From Saccharothrix carnea (lineage in GTDB: Bacteria; Actinomycetota; Actinomycetes; Mycobacteriales; Pseudonocardiaceae), in contig NZ_PYAX01000002.1 in assembly GCF_003014735.1 (NCBI RefSeq), forward strand, positions 806,001 to 870,000: DNA of 64,000 bases. Reading direction: 5' to 3'. This document shows positions 1 through 8,667 of the stretch, piece by piece. How positions within the stretch are numbered: position 1 is the first letter of the stretch; the number at the start of each line of letters is the position of its first letter. The notes under the pieces are model-generated. The model was given only the letters and a program-made list of their open reading frames with translations. It had not been told where the DNA came from and searched no databases. The translations under genes and the position numbers were made by a program.

Positions 1-1292
1 TGGTGATGCTGCTGCTGATCTCGCCCGTGATGGCGGTCATCGTCCTGGTGACGCTGCCGTTGTCGCTGTGGTTGACCAAGACCATCGGCAAGCGTTCCCA
101 ACCGCAGTTCGCCCGGCAGTGGGCGACCTCGGGCAGGCTGAACGGCCACGTCGAGGAGATGTACACCGGCCACGAGCTGGTCACCGCGTTCGGTCGACGG
201 GAGGAGGCGGCGCGCACGTTCGCCGAGCACAACGACGAGCTGCGTGCCGCCAGTGTCCGGGCGGAGTTCACGGCGGGTCTCCTCGGTCCGGCGATGACCT
301 TCCTGGGCAACGTCAACTTCGTGCTGGTCGTCGTCGTGGGCGCGGTGCGGGTGTCCTCGGGCGCGATGTCCATCGGCGACGTCCAGGCGTGCATCCAGTA
401 CGGGATGCAGGTCAACCAGCCGGTGTCCACGGTGGCCTACCTGGCCGGGCAGATCCAGTCGGCGGTCGCGTCGGCCGAGCGCGTGTTCCAGCTGCTCGAC
501 GCCGAGGAGCAGGAACCGGACCCGGCCGGGCCGCGGGTCGCGGGCACGGTCACCGGCGCGGTGGTCTTCACGGACGTGTCGTTCCGCTACCACCCGGACG
601 AACCGCTGATCGAGGGCCTGTCCCTCACCGTCCGCCCGGGGCAGACGGTGGCGATCGTCGGCCCCACCGGAGCGGGCAAGACCACGTTGGTCAACCTGCT
701 GCTCCGGTTCTACGAGCTCGACGGCGGCACGATCTCGGTGGACGGCGTGGACATCGCCCGGATGACCAGGGACGAGCTGCGCGGGAACATCGGCATGGTG
801 CTGCAGGACACCTGGTTGTTCGGCGGCACCATCGCCGACAACATCCGCTACGGGGTGCCGGACGCGTCCGACGAGCAGGTCGTCGCCACGGCGCGGGCCG
901 TGCACGCCGATCACCTCATCCGCACCCTCCCGGAGGGTTACCGCACGGTGGTGGACGAGGACGGCGACGGCTTGGCGGCCGGTGAGCGCCAGCTGATCAC
1001 CATCGCCCGCGCGTTCCTCGTCCGACCGTCGATCCTCGTGCTGGACGAGGCGATGAGCTCGGTGGACACCCGCACCGAGGTGCTCGTGCAGAAGGCGATG
1101 TCGTCGCTCCGGGAGGGACGGACGAGCTTCGTGATCGCCCACCGGCTGTCCACCATCCGCGATGCCGACGTGATCCTGGTGATGGAGCGCGGGAGCATCG
1201 TCGAGCAGGGCGGCCACCGGGAGTTGCTGGCCGCCGATGGAGCCTACGCGCGCTTGTACGCCGCGCAGTTCGCCGAGCCGGTCGCGGGTTAG
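1..1292 (+). CDS. ABC transporter ATP-binding/permease protein, 5' truncated by window edge
   Basis: C-terminal 430 or so residues of an exporter-type half transporter; the reading frame is open to base 3 and the real start lies outside. The first ~150 visible residues hold the last membrane helices of the transmembrane domain. The nucleotide-binding domain follows: Walker A GPTGAGKTT near residue 219, Q-loop VLQDTWLF, a variant signature LAAGERQ in place of LSGGQ, Walker B ILVLDEAMSSVD and the H-loop IAHRLST. Such proteins pump drugs, lipids or peptides out of the cell as hetero- or homodimers; the substrate cannot be read from sequence. The partner half transporter would usually lie just upstream. 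The family is certain, the role is not. Confidence 0.93.
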   Translation, partial: VMLLLISPVMAVIVLVTLPLSLWLTKTIGKRSQPQFARQWATSGRLNGHVEEMYTGHELVTAFGRREEAARTFAEHNDELRAASVRAEFTAGLLGPAMTFLGNVNFVLVVVVGAVRVSSGAMSIGDVQACIQYGMQVNQPVSTVAYLAGQIQSAVASAERVFQLLDAEEQEPDPAGPRVAGTVTGAVVFTDVSFRYHPDEPLIEGLSLTVRPGQTVAIVGPTGAGKTTLVNLLLRFYELDGGTISVDGVDIARMTRDELRGNIGMVLQDTWLFGGTIADNIRYGVPDASDEQVVATARAVHADHLIRTLPEGYRTVVDEDGDGLAAGERQLITIARAFLVRPSILVLDEAMSSVDTRTEVLVQKAMSSLREGRTSFVIAHRLSTIRDADVILVMERGSIVEQGGHRELLAADGAYARLYAAQFAEPVAG

Positions 1293-1345
1293 CCGGTGGT
1301 GGTTGTCGATTTTTTCCTTGCTGGATCACGTGAAGGAGAGTTGTT

Positions 1346-2257
1346 GTGCGAGCTGCGGCATTGACGTCGTTCGGTCCGCCCGAGGTTCTGCGAGTGATGG
1401 AACTCGACGAGCCGCAGGCGGCGGCGGGGCAGGTACGGGTCCGGGTGAAGGTGGCCGGGGTGCAGCCGTTCGACTGCGGGGTGCGCAACGGCGAGTTCCC
1501 GCAATCGCGGGTGGGTGACTTCCCGATCGTTCCCGGCAACGAGTTCGCCGGTGTGGTCGACCAGGTCGGTGAGGGTGTCTCCGGGTTCTCCGTCGGTGAC
1601 GCCGTGCTCGGCTTCAACACGCTGGGCTGCTACGCGGAGTACATCGCGGTGGGCGCGGACCAGGTCGTGCCGAAGCCGGACGCCATGCCGTGGGAGGTCG
1701 CCGGCGGCTTCTCCGGCGCCGCGCAGGGCGCGCGCAACGCGTTGCTGGAGATGAAGGTCGCGCCGGGCGAGACGATCCTGATCAACGGCGCGGCCGGCGG
1801 GCTCGGCACGATGGCGTTGCAGTTGGCGAAGCTGTGGGGCGTCACGACCGTGATCGGCACCGCCAGGGAGGTCAACCACGACCACCTTCGGTCCCTCGGC
1901 GCCATCCCCCTCACCTACGGTGACGGGCTCGTCGAACGGGTGAGGGCGGTGGCGCCGGACGGGGTGGACGCCTCCCTGGCGTCGGGCGTCGAAGGTCTCC
2001 GGGCGTCCTTGGAGCTGACCAAGGACAAGAACCGCGTCGTCACCATGGTGTGGAACGACGAGATCGAGGCGCTGGGCGTGCACGACTGGGTCGGTGTCCG
2101 GACCGCCGCCGGTCTCGCCGAGATGGTCGGCTTCCACCTGCGGGGCGAGTGCGAGGTCCACCTCCGCGGCGTCTACCCGCTCGACCAGGCCGCCGAGGCG
2201 CAGCGGGACGTCGGCAAGGGGCACGGCCGGGGCAAGGTGGTGATCACGATCGACTGA
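1346..2257 (+). CDS. Zinc-less MDR-family NADPH:quinone oxidoreductase
   Basis: 303-residue medium-chain dehydrogenase/reductase of the quinone oxidoreductase type. The N-terminal GroES-like half carries the typical PGNEFAGVV and VGDAVLGF stretches, and the Rossmann half has the NADPH loop INGAAGGLGTMALQLAK near residue 150. No Cys/His zinc-site pattern is visible. The enzyme probably reduces quinones or enones with NADPH in the cytosol. The GTG start is chosen because AAGGAGAG lies five bases upstream (1333-1340). It sits 53 bp after the ABC gene and could be its last operon member. Family assignment is firm; the substrate is unknown. Confidence 0.88.
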   Translation: MRAAALTSFGPPEVLRVMELDEPQAAAGQVRVRVKVAGVQPFDCGVRNGEFPQSRVGDFPIVPGNEFAGVVDQVGEGVSGFSVGDAVLGFNTLGCYAEYIAVGADQVVPKPDAMPWEVAGGFSGAAQGARNALLEMKVAPGETILINGAAGGLGTMALQLAKLWGVTTVIGTAREVNHDHLRSLGAIPLTYGDGLVERVRAVAPDGVDASLASGVEGLRASLELTKDKNRVVTMVWNDEIEALGVHDWVGVRTAAGLAEMVGFHLRGECEVHLRGVYPLDQAAEAQRDVGKGHGRGKVVITID

Positions 2258-2309
2258 CCGGCGGCGCCGTGCGGGTGGGTTGTCCGACCGACGACCCGCC
2301 CGCCTCACG

Positions 2310-3437
2310 TCACAGGAACCGGCCGATCCTGGTGCGCGTGGTCAGCAGCCAGCCCGCCGCGAACGACACCGCGATGGCGACCGCCGCCACCAGGAACGCC
2401 TTGACCTCCGCCGGGAACGGCAGCGGGCGGGCCGCCACCGCGAGCACGATCAGCACCGGTCCCTGGATGAAGAACGCGGCGAACGCGCCGCGGGCGAGCG
2501 CCACCGCCAGCGGGCCGTCGCGGGTGAGCCTGCGCTGCGCCCAGCCGAGCAGCCACACCGACCCGCCGACCACGAGCACCGCCTCCACCGCGGCGAACAG
2601 CAGTGCCTGCCACCGCCAGCCGCCGAGGAACGGGGCCGCCTGGCCCGCGAGATCGGACACGCCCAGGACGGCGGCGGCCACCGGCACGGCCGCGATGGCC
2701 AGCGCCGCGACCACCCGGCTGCCCCGCCACAGCCGTTCCGGCACCCGCTGGGCGAGGCCCGAGCGCGCGCCCACGATCCCCAGGCCGAACATCGCGATCA
2801 GCTGCGGCCACCACCAGACGTGCAGGTCACCGATCTGGCCGCTGCGCGCCGGGAACCACAGCCGCACCGCGAACGTGCTCACCACGACGCCGGCGGTGAC
2901 CGCGACCAGGTGCCCGCCGGTCAGCACGACCGGTTCCCCCCGCGGCCTGCCGAACAGCGCGTAGGCGATGGAGAACAGCAGCAGGATCTCGACGAACCAC
3001 AGCGAGCCGGAGTCGAGCAGCGGATCGCGGTGCGTGAGCACCCACCACGGCGTGACGTCGTACCCGGCGGCGCGGTAGGCCACCCACAGCGTCAGCGGCC
3101 ACACCAGAAGCGCCGACAGCGCGAACGGGATGCCGAGGCGGACGAGCCGGTCCCGGATGAACCGGGCGGCGCCCTTGCGCGCCACCGACTCCGGCGTGAA
3201 CAGACCGGACAGCAGGTAGAAGGTGCCCATCAGGAACAGCCCGGACGGGCCGAGGACGGCGGCGAGCACGGCCTCGACCTGCGGCTCGAAGGTGACTTCG
3301 TTGACCTCGTCGTACGGCCACCCGCCCACCGCCGAGTAACCGAGGAGCGCGTGCCCGCCGATCACCCAGGCGACGAGCAGCACCTTCAGGTTGTCCACCG
3401 CGGCCAGCCGGGACCGCTGCCCCACCTCTGCGGTCAT
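2310..3437 (-). CDS. Acyltransferase-3 family membrane protein
   Basis: 375 residues with about ten hydrophobic helices and the N-terminal signature of acyltransferase family 3 (DNLKVLLVAWVIGGHAL near residues 15-31, with the conserved His). Proteins of this family transfer acetyl or other acyl groups to sugars, antibiotics or cell-envelope polymers from within the membrane. Internal segments such as FLMGTFYLLSGLF and the Arg-rich cytoplasmic loop RFIRDRLVRLGIPF match the family pattern. It converges on the quinone oxidoreductase gene with a 52-bp gap. Acceptor and donor are not predictable. Confidence 0.85.
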   Translation of the reverse strand: MTAEVGQRSRLAAVDNLKVLLVAWVIGGHALLGYSAVGGWPYDEVNEVTFEPQVEAVLAAVLGPSGLFLMGTFYLLSGLFTPESVARKGAARFIRDRLVRLGIPFALSALLVWPLTLWVAYRAAGYDVTPWWVLTHRDPLLDSGSLWFVEILLLFSIAYALFGRPRGEPVVLTGGHLVAVTAGVVVSTFAVRLWFPARSGQIGDLHVWWWPQLIAMFGLGIVGARSGLAQRVPERLWRGSRVVAALAIAAVPVAAAVLGVSDLAGQAAPFLGGWRWQALLFAAVEAVLVVGGSVWLLGWAQRRLTRDGPLAVALARGAFAAFFIQGPVLIVLAVAARPLPFPAEVKAFLVAAVAIAVSFAAGWLLTTRTRIGRFL

Positions 3438-3485
3438 CCTCCCAAGGTAACCGCTCCGGGTGGGAAAGAGGCCGCCGGAATCGCG

Positions 3486-4193
3486 TCAGCCCGCGTTGGA
3501 CCACCAGGTCGCCCGGGTGACGGTCGAGAAGCCCACCGACTCGTACAGCGGCAGGCCCGCCGTGGTCGCGCTGAGGGTCATCGGCAGCGGGAACTCGTCG
3601 ATCACCGCATGCATCAGTGCCCGGCCGACACCGCGTGAGCGGTGCTCGGGCAGGGTCGTCACCCAGTACACGCCCACCGCGTCGTCCGCCTCCACGGTGA
3701 GGCACGCGCCGGCCACGACGCCCTCGCGCCACGCCGTGCGCACCCGGAAGCCCGCGCGGTCCTTCAAGGCCGACGGGAGCGCGTTGCCGGTCGGGAAGCC
3801 CGGCATGGGGAAGCCGTCGACCACTACCTGCTCGGCGACGGCCCACTCCCGGGCCGTGCGCACTTCCCGGACCTCGAGCGCGGGTGGCGGCGCGGGGTGG
3901 GCCGGCCGGAACATCACCGGCAGGTGCCGTGCGGTGAGGCCGAGCGCCGCGCCGTCGATCGTGTTGAACGAGTCCTCGACCACCACCCGTGCCTCGGCGC
4001 GCTTGACCAGCAGTGCCAGCTCGGCGAAGTCGTCGGGGTCGGGGTCCGGGCGCACCGCGAGCACGCGCAGCAGGGTCGGCCCGCTCATCGCCAGGAACGA
4101 GGGGCGGGTGATCAGGTCGTGCCCGCGGGTGCGGGCGAGCGCGGTGGTCAGCACGGCGGCGTTGCGCACCGCGAGGTGCAGCGAGGCGGACAT
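3486..4193 (-). CDS. GNAT-family N-acetyltransferase
   Basis: 235 residues. The C-terminal half (roughly residues 120-235) has the GNAT fold signature: VEADDAVGVYWVTTLPEHRSRG, i.e. beta-strand 4 followed by the acetyl-CoA loop with R-S-R-G-V-G-R-A, and the closing LPLYESVGFSTV strand. The N-terminal half looks like an additional, degraded GNAT-like domain, as in many actinomycete proteins of this length. Probably acetylates a small molecule or a protein amine in the cytosol. It stands alone, 48 bp from the next gene, with the same orientation. Confidence 0.85.
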   Translation of the reverse strand: MSASLHLAVRNAAVLTTALARTRGHDLITRPSFLAMSGPTLLRVLAVRPDPDPDDFAELALLVKRAEARVVVEDSFNTIDGAALGLTARHLPVMFRPAHPAPPPALEVREVRTAREWAVAEQVVVDGFPMPGFPTGNALPSALKDRAGFRVRTAWREGVVAGACLTVEADDAVGVYWVTTLPEHRSRGVGRALMHAVIDEFPLPMTLSATTAGLPLYESVGFSTVTRATWWSNAG

Positions 4194-4260
4194 GAGCCGA
4201 ACCTTATTCGGCGCCCTGACCGCTGGTCAGGTCCATTTCCGCCTCGCCCGCCTCGCCCGC

Positions 4261-4839
4261 CTACCGTCCGGCGAGCAGTTGGTCGAACGGCACGAAACCG
4301 TCGTGGGCGGGCTTCACCGGTGCCCGGCCGGCGAGCAGGTCGGCCAGCTCGCCCGCGGCCCGGTCGACGCGGCCGGGCAGCCCGTCCGCGCCCCAGTCGG
4401 ACGACGCGGCGTACACGCCGGTCGGCACGACGATCGCCCGCAGGTAGGCGAACAGCGGCCGCAGCGCGTGGTCGAGCACCAGCGAGTGGCGCTCGGTGCC
4501 GCCGGTCGCGCCTATCAGCACCGGCTTGCCCACCAGCGACTCCGGCTCCAGCACGTCCACGAAGGACTTGAACAGCCCGCTGTAGGACGCGTTGAACGTC
4601 GGCGTCACGGCGATCAGCGCGTCCGCGCCGACCACCGACTCCACCACCTCGCGCAGCCGTGCGCTCGGGAACCCGGTGACGAGGTTGTCCGCGATGTCGC
4701 GCGCCAAGTCCCGCAGGTGCGCGGTGCGCACCTCCAGGTCGGGCACGAGCCGTTGGGTGGCCTCGGCCAGCCGGGTCGCCAGCAGTTGGGTGGACGAGGG
4801 CGACCCGAGCCCGGCCTGGACGACGGTGAGCGTCGTCAT
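4261..4839 (-). CDS. NADPH-dependent FMN reductase partnered with a luciferase-like monooxygenase
   Basis: 192-residue flavodoxin-fold reductase. It begins with TTLTVVQAGLGSPSSTQLLA, the flavin-phosphate loop, and contains VTPTFNASYSGLFKSFVD and IGATGGTERHSL, typical of NAD(P)H:FMN reductases of the CE1759-like type. It supplies reduced FMN to the neighbouring flavin-dependent monooxygenase. The ATG overlaps the stop of that gene by four bases (ATGA at 4836-4839), so the two are translated together; this coupling of a luciferase-like monooxygenase with an FMN reductase is a known pairing in actinobacteria. Confidence 0.9.
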   Translation of the reverse strand: MTTLTVVQAGLGSPSSTQLLATRLAEATQRLVPDLEVRTAHLRDLARDIADNLVTGFPSARLREVVESVVGADALIAVTPTFNASYSGLFKSFVDVLEPESLVGKPVLIGATGGTERHSLVLDHALRPLFAYLRAIVVPTGVYAASSDWGADGLPGRVDRAAGELADLLAGRAPVKPAHDGFVPFDQLLAGR

Positions 4840-5915
4840 CGCACGACCGCCTTCAGCATCGAGGAGTGGGTGGGGGCGTCGGGCACGTCGGCCGGGCGGC
4901 CGACCGCGAACTCGCGGCGCAGCGTCGGCACGATCTCGCCGAGGAAGTCCAACTGCTCCAGCACGGTCTTCAGCGGCAGGCCCGCGTGGTCCATCAGGAA
5001 CAGCTGGCGCTGGTAGTCGCCGAAGTGCTCGCGGAAGGTCAGCGTCTTGTCGATGACCTCCTGCGGGCTGCCGACCGTGAGCGGGGTCTGCTCGGTGAAC
5101 TCCTCCAGCGACGGGCCGTGCCCGTACACCGGGGCGTTGTCGAAGTAGGGCCGGAACTCGCGGACGGCGTCCTGCGAGTTGCGGCGCATGAACACCTGGC
5201 CGCCGAGTCCGACGATCGCCTGGTGCGCGGCGCCGTGCCCGTGGTGCTCGTAGCGCTCGCGGTAGAAGGTGATCAGCCGCTGGAAGTGCTCCTTGGGCCA
5301 GAAGATGTGGTTGGCGAAGAACCCGTCGCCGTAGTACGCGGCCTGCTCGGCGATCTGCGGGCTGCGGATCGAGCCGTGCCAGACGAACGGCGGCACGTCG
5401 TCGAGCGGGCGGGGCGTCGAGGTGAACGACTGCAGCGGCGTGCGGTGCTTGCCCTGCCAGTCGACCACGTCCTCGCGCCACAGCTTGTGCAGCAGGGCGT
5501 AGTTCTCGATGGCGAGGTCGATGCCGTCGCGGATGTCCTTGCCGAACCACGGGTACACCGGGCCCGTGTTGCCGCGGCCCATGATCAGGTCGACCCGGCC
5601 GTCTGCCAGGTGCTGGAGCATGGCGTAGTCCTCGGCGATCTTCACCGGGTCGTTGGTGGTGATCAGCGTGGTCGCGGTGGACAGGATCAGCCGCTCGGTG
5701 CGTGCCGCGATGTAGCCGAGCATGGTCGTCGGCGAGGACGGCACGAACGGCGGGTTGTGGTGCTCGCCGGTCGCGAAGACGTCCAAGCCGACCTCTTCGG
5801 CCTTGAGCGCGATGGCGACCATGGCCTTGATGCGCTCGGCCTCGGTCGGCGTCCGGCCCGTCGTGGGGTCGGGCGTCACGTCGCCGACGGTGAAGACACC
5901 GAACTGCATGGCCAC
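4836..5915 (-). CDS. Luciferase-like (LLM class) flavin-dependent oxidoreductase
   Basis: 359 residues with the TIM-barrel pattern of bacterial luciferase-like monooxygenases: MQFGVFTVGDVTPDPTTGR at the N-terminus, VFATGEHHNPPFVPSSPTTM (the conserved E-H-H), LIMGRGNTGPVYPWFG and an SPQEVIDKTL stretch near the C-terminus. It uses reduced FMN from the coupled reductase and oxygen to oxidise an organic substrate, not predictable here. First gene of a two-gene unit. A perfect inverted repeat lies just upstream of its start (5928-5945) and is a likely operator. Confidence 0.9.
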   Translation of the reverse strand: MAMQFGVFTVGDVTPDPTTGRTPTEAERIKAMVAIALKAEEVGLDVFATGEHHNPPFVPSSPTTMLGYIAARTERLILSTATTLITTNDPVKIAEDYAMLQHLADGRVDLIMGRGNTGPVYPWFGKDIRDGIDLAIENYALLHKLWREDVVDWQGKHRTPLQSFTSTPRPLDDVPPFVWHGSIRSPQIAEQAAYYGDGFFANHIFWPKEHFQRLITFYRERYEHHGHGAAHQAIVGLGGQVFMRRNSQDAVREFRPYFDNAPVYGHGPSLEEFTEQTPLTVGSPQEVIDKTLTFREHFGDYQRQLFLMDHAGLPLKTVLEQLDFLGEIVPTLRREFAVGRPADVPDAPTHSSMLKAVVR

Positions 5916-5927
5916 TCACTCCTCATG

Positions 5928-5945
5928 TAGTTGCACTTTCAACTA
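5928..5945. promoter_or_regulatory. Inverted repeat TAGTTG-N6-CAACTA, candidate operator
   Basis: The two 6-bp arms are perfect complements around a CACTTT spacer, 13 bp upstream of the monooxygenase start on the minus strand and about 105 bp upstream of the divergent acyl-CoA-dehydrogenase-like gene. The size and position fit a MarR- or TetR-type dimer site. No regulator of this kind is encoded beside it, so the binding protein is unknown. Confidence 0.5.
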
Positions 5946-6050
5946 ACCCGCACAACGGTACCGGGCCATCGGCTATTCCGGGTGTTGTGTGGTGACGCGG
6001 CGCACGCCAAGGTGTGTGTCACGGGTCACCGATGGGGGAGGCACGGCACG

Positions 6051-7118
6051 GTGGTGCACGGGTCGGGGCGGCACGAGCTGGTGCGGCGCGCCGCGGAGAT
6101 CGTCCCGGTCCTGCGCGCCCACGCCGCGTGGGGCGAGGAGAACCGCAGGCTGCACGAGAGTGCTCTGGAGGCGATGGCCGACGCGGGTGTGCTGCGGCTG
6201 CGGGTGCCCGCCGAGCACGGCGGCCACGAGGCGGACCTGGCCACGGTGGTCGGCGTGATCGCCGAGCTGGCGCGCGGTGACGGGTCGGCGGCCTGGACGG
6301 CGGCGGTGTGGGCCATCTCCACGTGGGTGGTCGGCCAGTTCCCGGCGGACGTGCGGCGCGAGGTGTTCGCCAAGCCGGACGTGCGGGTCACCGGCATCCT
6401 CAGCCCCACCGCGACGGCCGAGCCGGTCGGCGGCGGCGTGCTGGTCAACGGGCGGTGGGCGTTCACGGCGGGCGCGCCGCAGAGCCACTGGGCCACCAAC
6501 GCGGCGGTGTTGCTGCCGGACCGGGCGCCGGTGGCGTTGGCGATCCCGCTGGTCGACCTGGAGGTCGTGGACGACTGGCACACCACCGGCCTGCGCGCGA
6601 CCGGCAGCGTGACCACGGTGGCCAAGGACGTGTTCGTCCCGGCGGAACGCGTGCTGCGGCTGGCGCCCGTGCTGCGTGCCCACCCCGACGCCGCCGAGCC
6701 GATGTTCCGCGCGCCGTTCATGCCCGCCGCCTGTGCCACCGTCAGCGCGCCTGCGGTCGGCCTGGCCCGTGCGGCGGTGGACGCGGCCCGCGGATCGGCG
6801 TCACCGTCCGGGCTGAGGGAGGCGACGGTACTGGCCGAGGAAGCCGCGTTCCACGCCCACCGCACCGCCGCCGTGGTGGACCTCAAAGCCGCCGAGGGCG
6901 CGGAGTGGACCCTGGACGACCGCGCCGCCGTCCGCCGCGACCTCGGCGAAGCGTGCCTGCGGGCCAGGGACGCGGTCGACGTGCTGCGCGGAGACAACCC
7001 CACCCTGCACCGCATCCAGCGGGACGTGCACGCACTGAACCTGCACGCGATCCTGCACCCCAACGCCAACCTGGAACGGTACGGCCCGGTGTTCCTGGGC
7101 GGCCGGCAGGAGCGCTGA
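6051..7118 (+). CDS. Acyl-CoA dehydrogenase-fold flavoprotein (DszC/HpaB-like monooxygenase type)
   Basis: About 355 residues with the acyl-CoA dehydrogenase layout: an alpha-helical N-domain (MADAGVLRLRVPAEHGGHEADL, then DGSAAWTAAVW), a beta-domain (GRWAFTAGAPQSHW, then DDWHTTGLRATGSVTT) and a helical C-domain. The pattern W-T-T-G-L-R-A-T-G-S is typical of group D flavin monooxygenases and acyl-CoA dehydrogenases. The catalytic Glu of true dehydrogenases is not obvious, so a two-component flavin monooxygenase is the better guess. It would then share the FMNH2 supply of the divergent LLM pair, which is inference. The GTG at 6051 is preferred over starts further upstream because GGGGGAGG ends nine bases before it. 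Confidence 0.8.
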   Translation: MVHGSGRHELVRRAAEIVPVLRAHAAWGEENRRLHESALEAMADAGVLRLRVPAEHGGHEADLATVVGVIAELARGDGSAAWTAAVWAISTWVVGQFPADVRREVFAKPDVRVTGILSPTATAEPVGGGVLVNGRWAFTAGAPQSHWATNAAVLLPDRAPVALAIPLVDLEVVDDWHTTGLRATGSVTTVAKDVFVPAERVLRLAPVLRAHPDAAEPMFRAPFMPAACATVSAPAVGLARAAVDAARGSASPSGLREATVLAEEAAFHAHRTAAVVDLKAAEGAEWTLDDRAAVRRDLGEACLRARDAVDVLRGDNPTLHRIQRDVHALNLHAILHPNANLERYGPVFLGGRQER

Positions 7119-7930
7119 CACCCCCACCCCCGTTCGCCTCGGGTGTCGCCGGGACCTTCGTCGCCTCGAAGCACCCTCGGCCGAGTGCCGGCGGTCAACC
7201 CGGAGCAGCGCGAGCAGGCCGGGCGGCGCGAGTTCACCGCGTGGCGGTCGGGCCTGGACACCCGACCCGCGATCTTCGCTCGCGCCTACAGGCCGGACGG
7301 GGCGCGATGACTACAGCCAGGCGAGCGCGAGCGCGCGGCACGGCCCGGCCCGGATTCCGGCCCACCGAAGCCGTTCTCGGCCGCATGTCCTATGCGGACG
7401 GGCCCTCCACACTGGACACCCCGGCCCGGTGGTCAACCCGGCCCGCCCGGTGCTCACCCCGGTCCGCCCGGTGGCCGTGGTGGGCGGCCGGAGCCCGGGG
7501 TTCACCGGCTGCCGCGCGGTCGTGATGTCCGCTGGTTCTACGGCTGGGCCGTCCAGGCTGGCGAAGTGGCGGAGTAGTCGTGGTGCGGCACCGCAGAGCT
7601 GACTGGGCGGACTCGTCGGGTCGCGTGCAGCGACCCGGACGCACGCGGTTACCGGCCGAGCTCGGGTGCCGCGCCGCCGCCTCCTTCTTTCCCGGCAACG
7701 AAATCGTCGGCAGAAAAGTTGCCGGACCTGATCGCTCGACCGGGTGAATCCAGCGCCCGCTGCGTGGATCGGGGCGATCGGCCACGGTCGCGTGGAGCCG
7801 ATCCCCGGCGTGCTGGACGGCCTCGCGAGCGTGCAGACGGCGCGATCGCAAGGTACCAGGTGAATAGCGGACTCGGCGGGTAGCGGCCGCAGGACGGCGA
7901 TGGGCGCGCGGTGTCAGGGGGCGCGCGGTG
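7119..7930. other. Gene-poor 0.8-kb stretch
   Basis: No convincing gene was found in this 812-bp stretch. A 41-codon frame from GTG 7185 to TGA 7310 (ending in AIFARAYRPDGAR) has ordinary codon bias and might be the tail of a lost gene. Around 7421-7477 there are three imperfect copies of a roughly 20-bp CCGGCCCGCCCGGTG unit. The rest has weaker third-position bias than neighbouring genes and looks like decayed coding sequence or spacer. Confidence 0.45.
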
Positions 7931-7936
7931 TCAGGG
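7903..7936. repeat. 17-bp exact tandem duplication at the end of the thioesterase gene
   Basis: The unit GGCGCGCGGTGTCAGGG occurs twice head to tail (7903-7919 and 7920-7936). Each copy contains the TCA that reads as the TGA stop of the minus-strand gene, so the duplication adds nothing to the protein. It looks like a recent slippage event. Confidence 0.85.
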
Positions 7937-8617
7937 GGTCAGGGCGGTCCACTCGGCCGATGACGTGCCGACCAGCGAGCCGTCCGGGCCATACAGAGAA
8001 GTCAGGTTGGTGGCGATCCGGCCGATTCGCTGGACCTGCTGCGCCACGACGACGTGCGGCTCGCCGAGCCGCACCTGGCCGACCAGGTCGGCGGTCATCC
8101 GGGTCAGCACCATCGGGTCGTCGCGGGGGTCGGCGGTCCAGCCGCCGGGGCAGTCGAGGACTCCCCACAGCACTTCGGGGGACGTCTCGTTCGGCACCCA
8201 CGTGCAGGCGACCGTGTCGGCACGGCCCAGGACGGGGCCGGGGGCGAGGAACAGGCCGTCCTCGCGCTCGTGGCCGCACACGTAGCAGGTGGGGAACGGG
8301 TGGTCGTCCCAGCCCAGGTAGCCCTCCATGGCCAGGTCCGCCTCGGCCGTGGACACCGGTGGCACGGCCGGGATCGGCTCGGTGGTCGAGGTGACCGCGG
8401 CGACGACCAGTTCGCCGAGCAGCAGCACGGCCTGGTCGGGGCCCGCCTCCAGCCGCATCGGACGTTCCAGCGGCGGTGGGAGCAGCAGCGAGACGACAGC
8501 GGTGCCCTCGGCAGGCGGCGCCAGGCCCGCGAGCATCCCGCACACGTAACCGCCCTGGCCCGACTCCGGCGGACCGTTGAAGCGAGCCGGCACCAGCACT
8601 TCGCTCTCGGTGATCAC
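7931..8617 (-). CDS. Hotdog-fold thioesterase-like protein
   Basis: 228 residues. The opening ARFNGPPESGQGGYVCGMLAGL resembles the substrate-tunnel segment of acyl-CoA thioesterase/hotdog proteins, and the second half (WGVLDCPGGWTADPRDDPMVLTRMTADL) repeats the hotdog core. A C-Y-V-C-G motif in the middle (TCYVCGHE) is characteristic of an actinobacterial subgroup. It probably hydrolyses or binds acyl-CoA or acyl-carrier thioesters. Starts with GTG; 50 bp separates it from the methyltransferase gene in the same direction. Confidence 0.7.
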   Translation of the reverse strand: MITESEVLVPARFNGPPESGQGGYVCGMLAGLAPPAEGTAVVSLLLPPPLERPMRLEAGPDQAVLLLGELVVAAVTSTTEPIPAVPPVSTAEADLAMEGYLGWDDHPFPTCYVCGHEREDGLFLAPGPVLGRADTVACTWVPNETSPEVLWGVLDCPGGWTADPRDDPMVLTRMTADLVGQVRLGEPHVVVAQQVQRIGRIATNLTSLYGPDGSLVGTSSAEWTALTP

Positions 8618-8667
8618 GCCCTGACTCTGCCACGGGCGGCCGTCTCCCGTCAGCCGGCCCGCGTCCG

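Noticed and set aside
7185..7310. 41-codon frame in the gene-poor stretch
   Set aside because: No ribosome site and no recognisable family; mentioned only as a possible tail of a lost gene.
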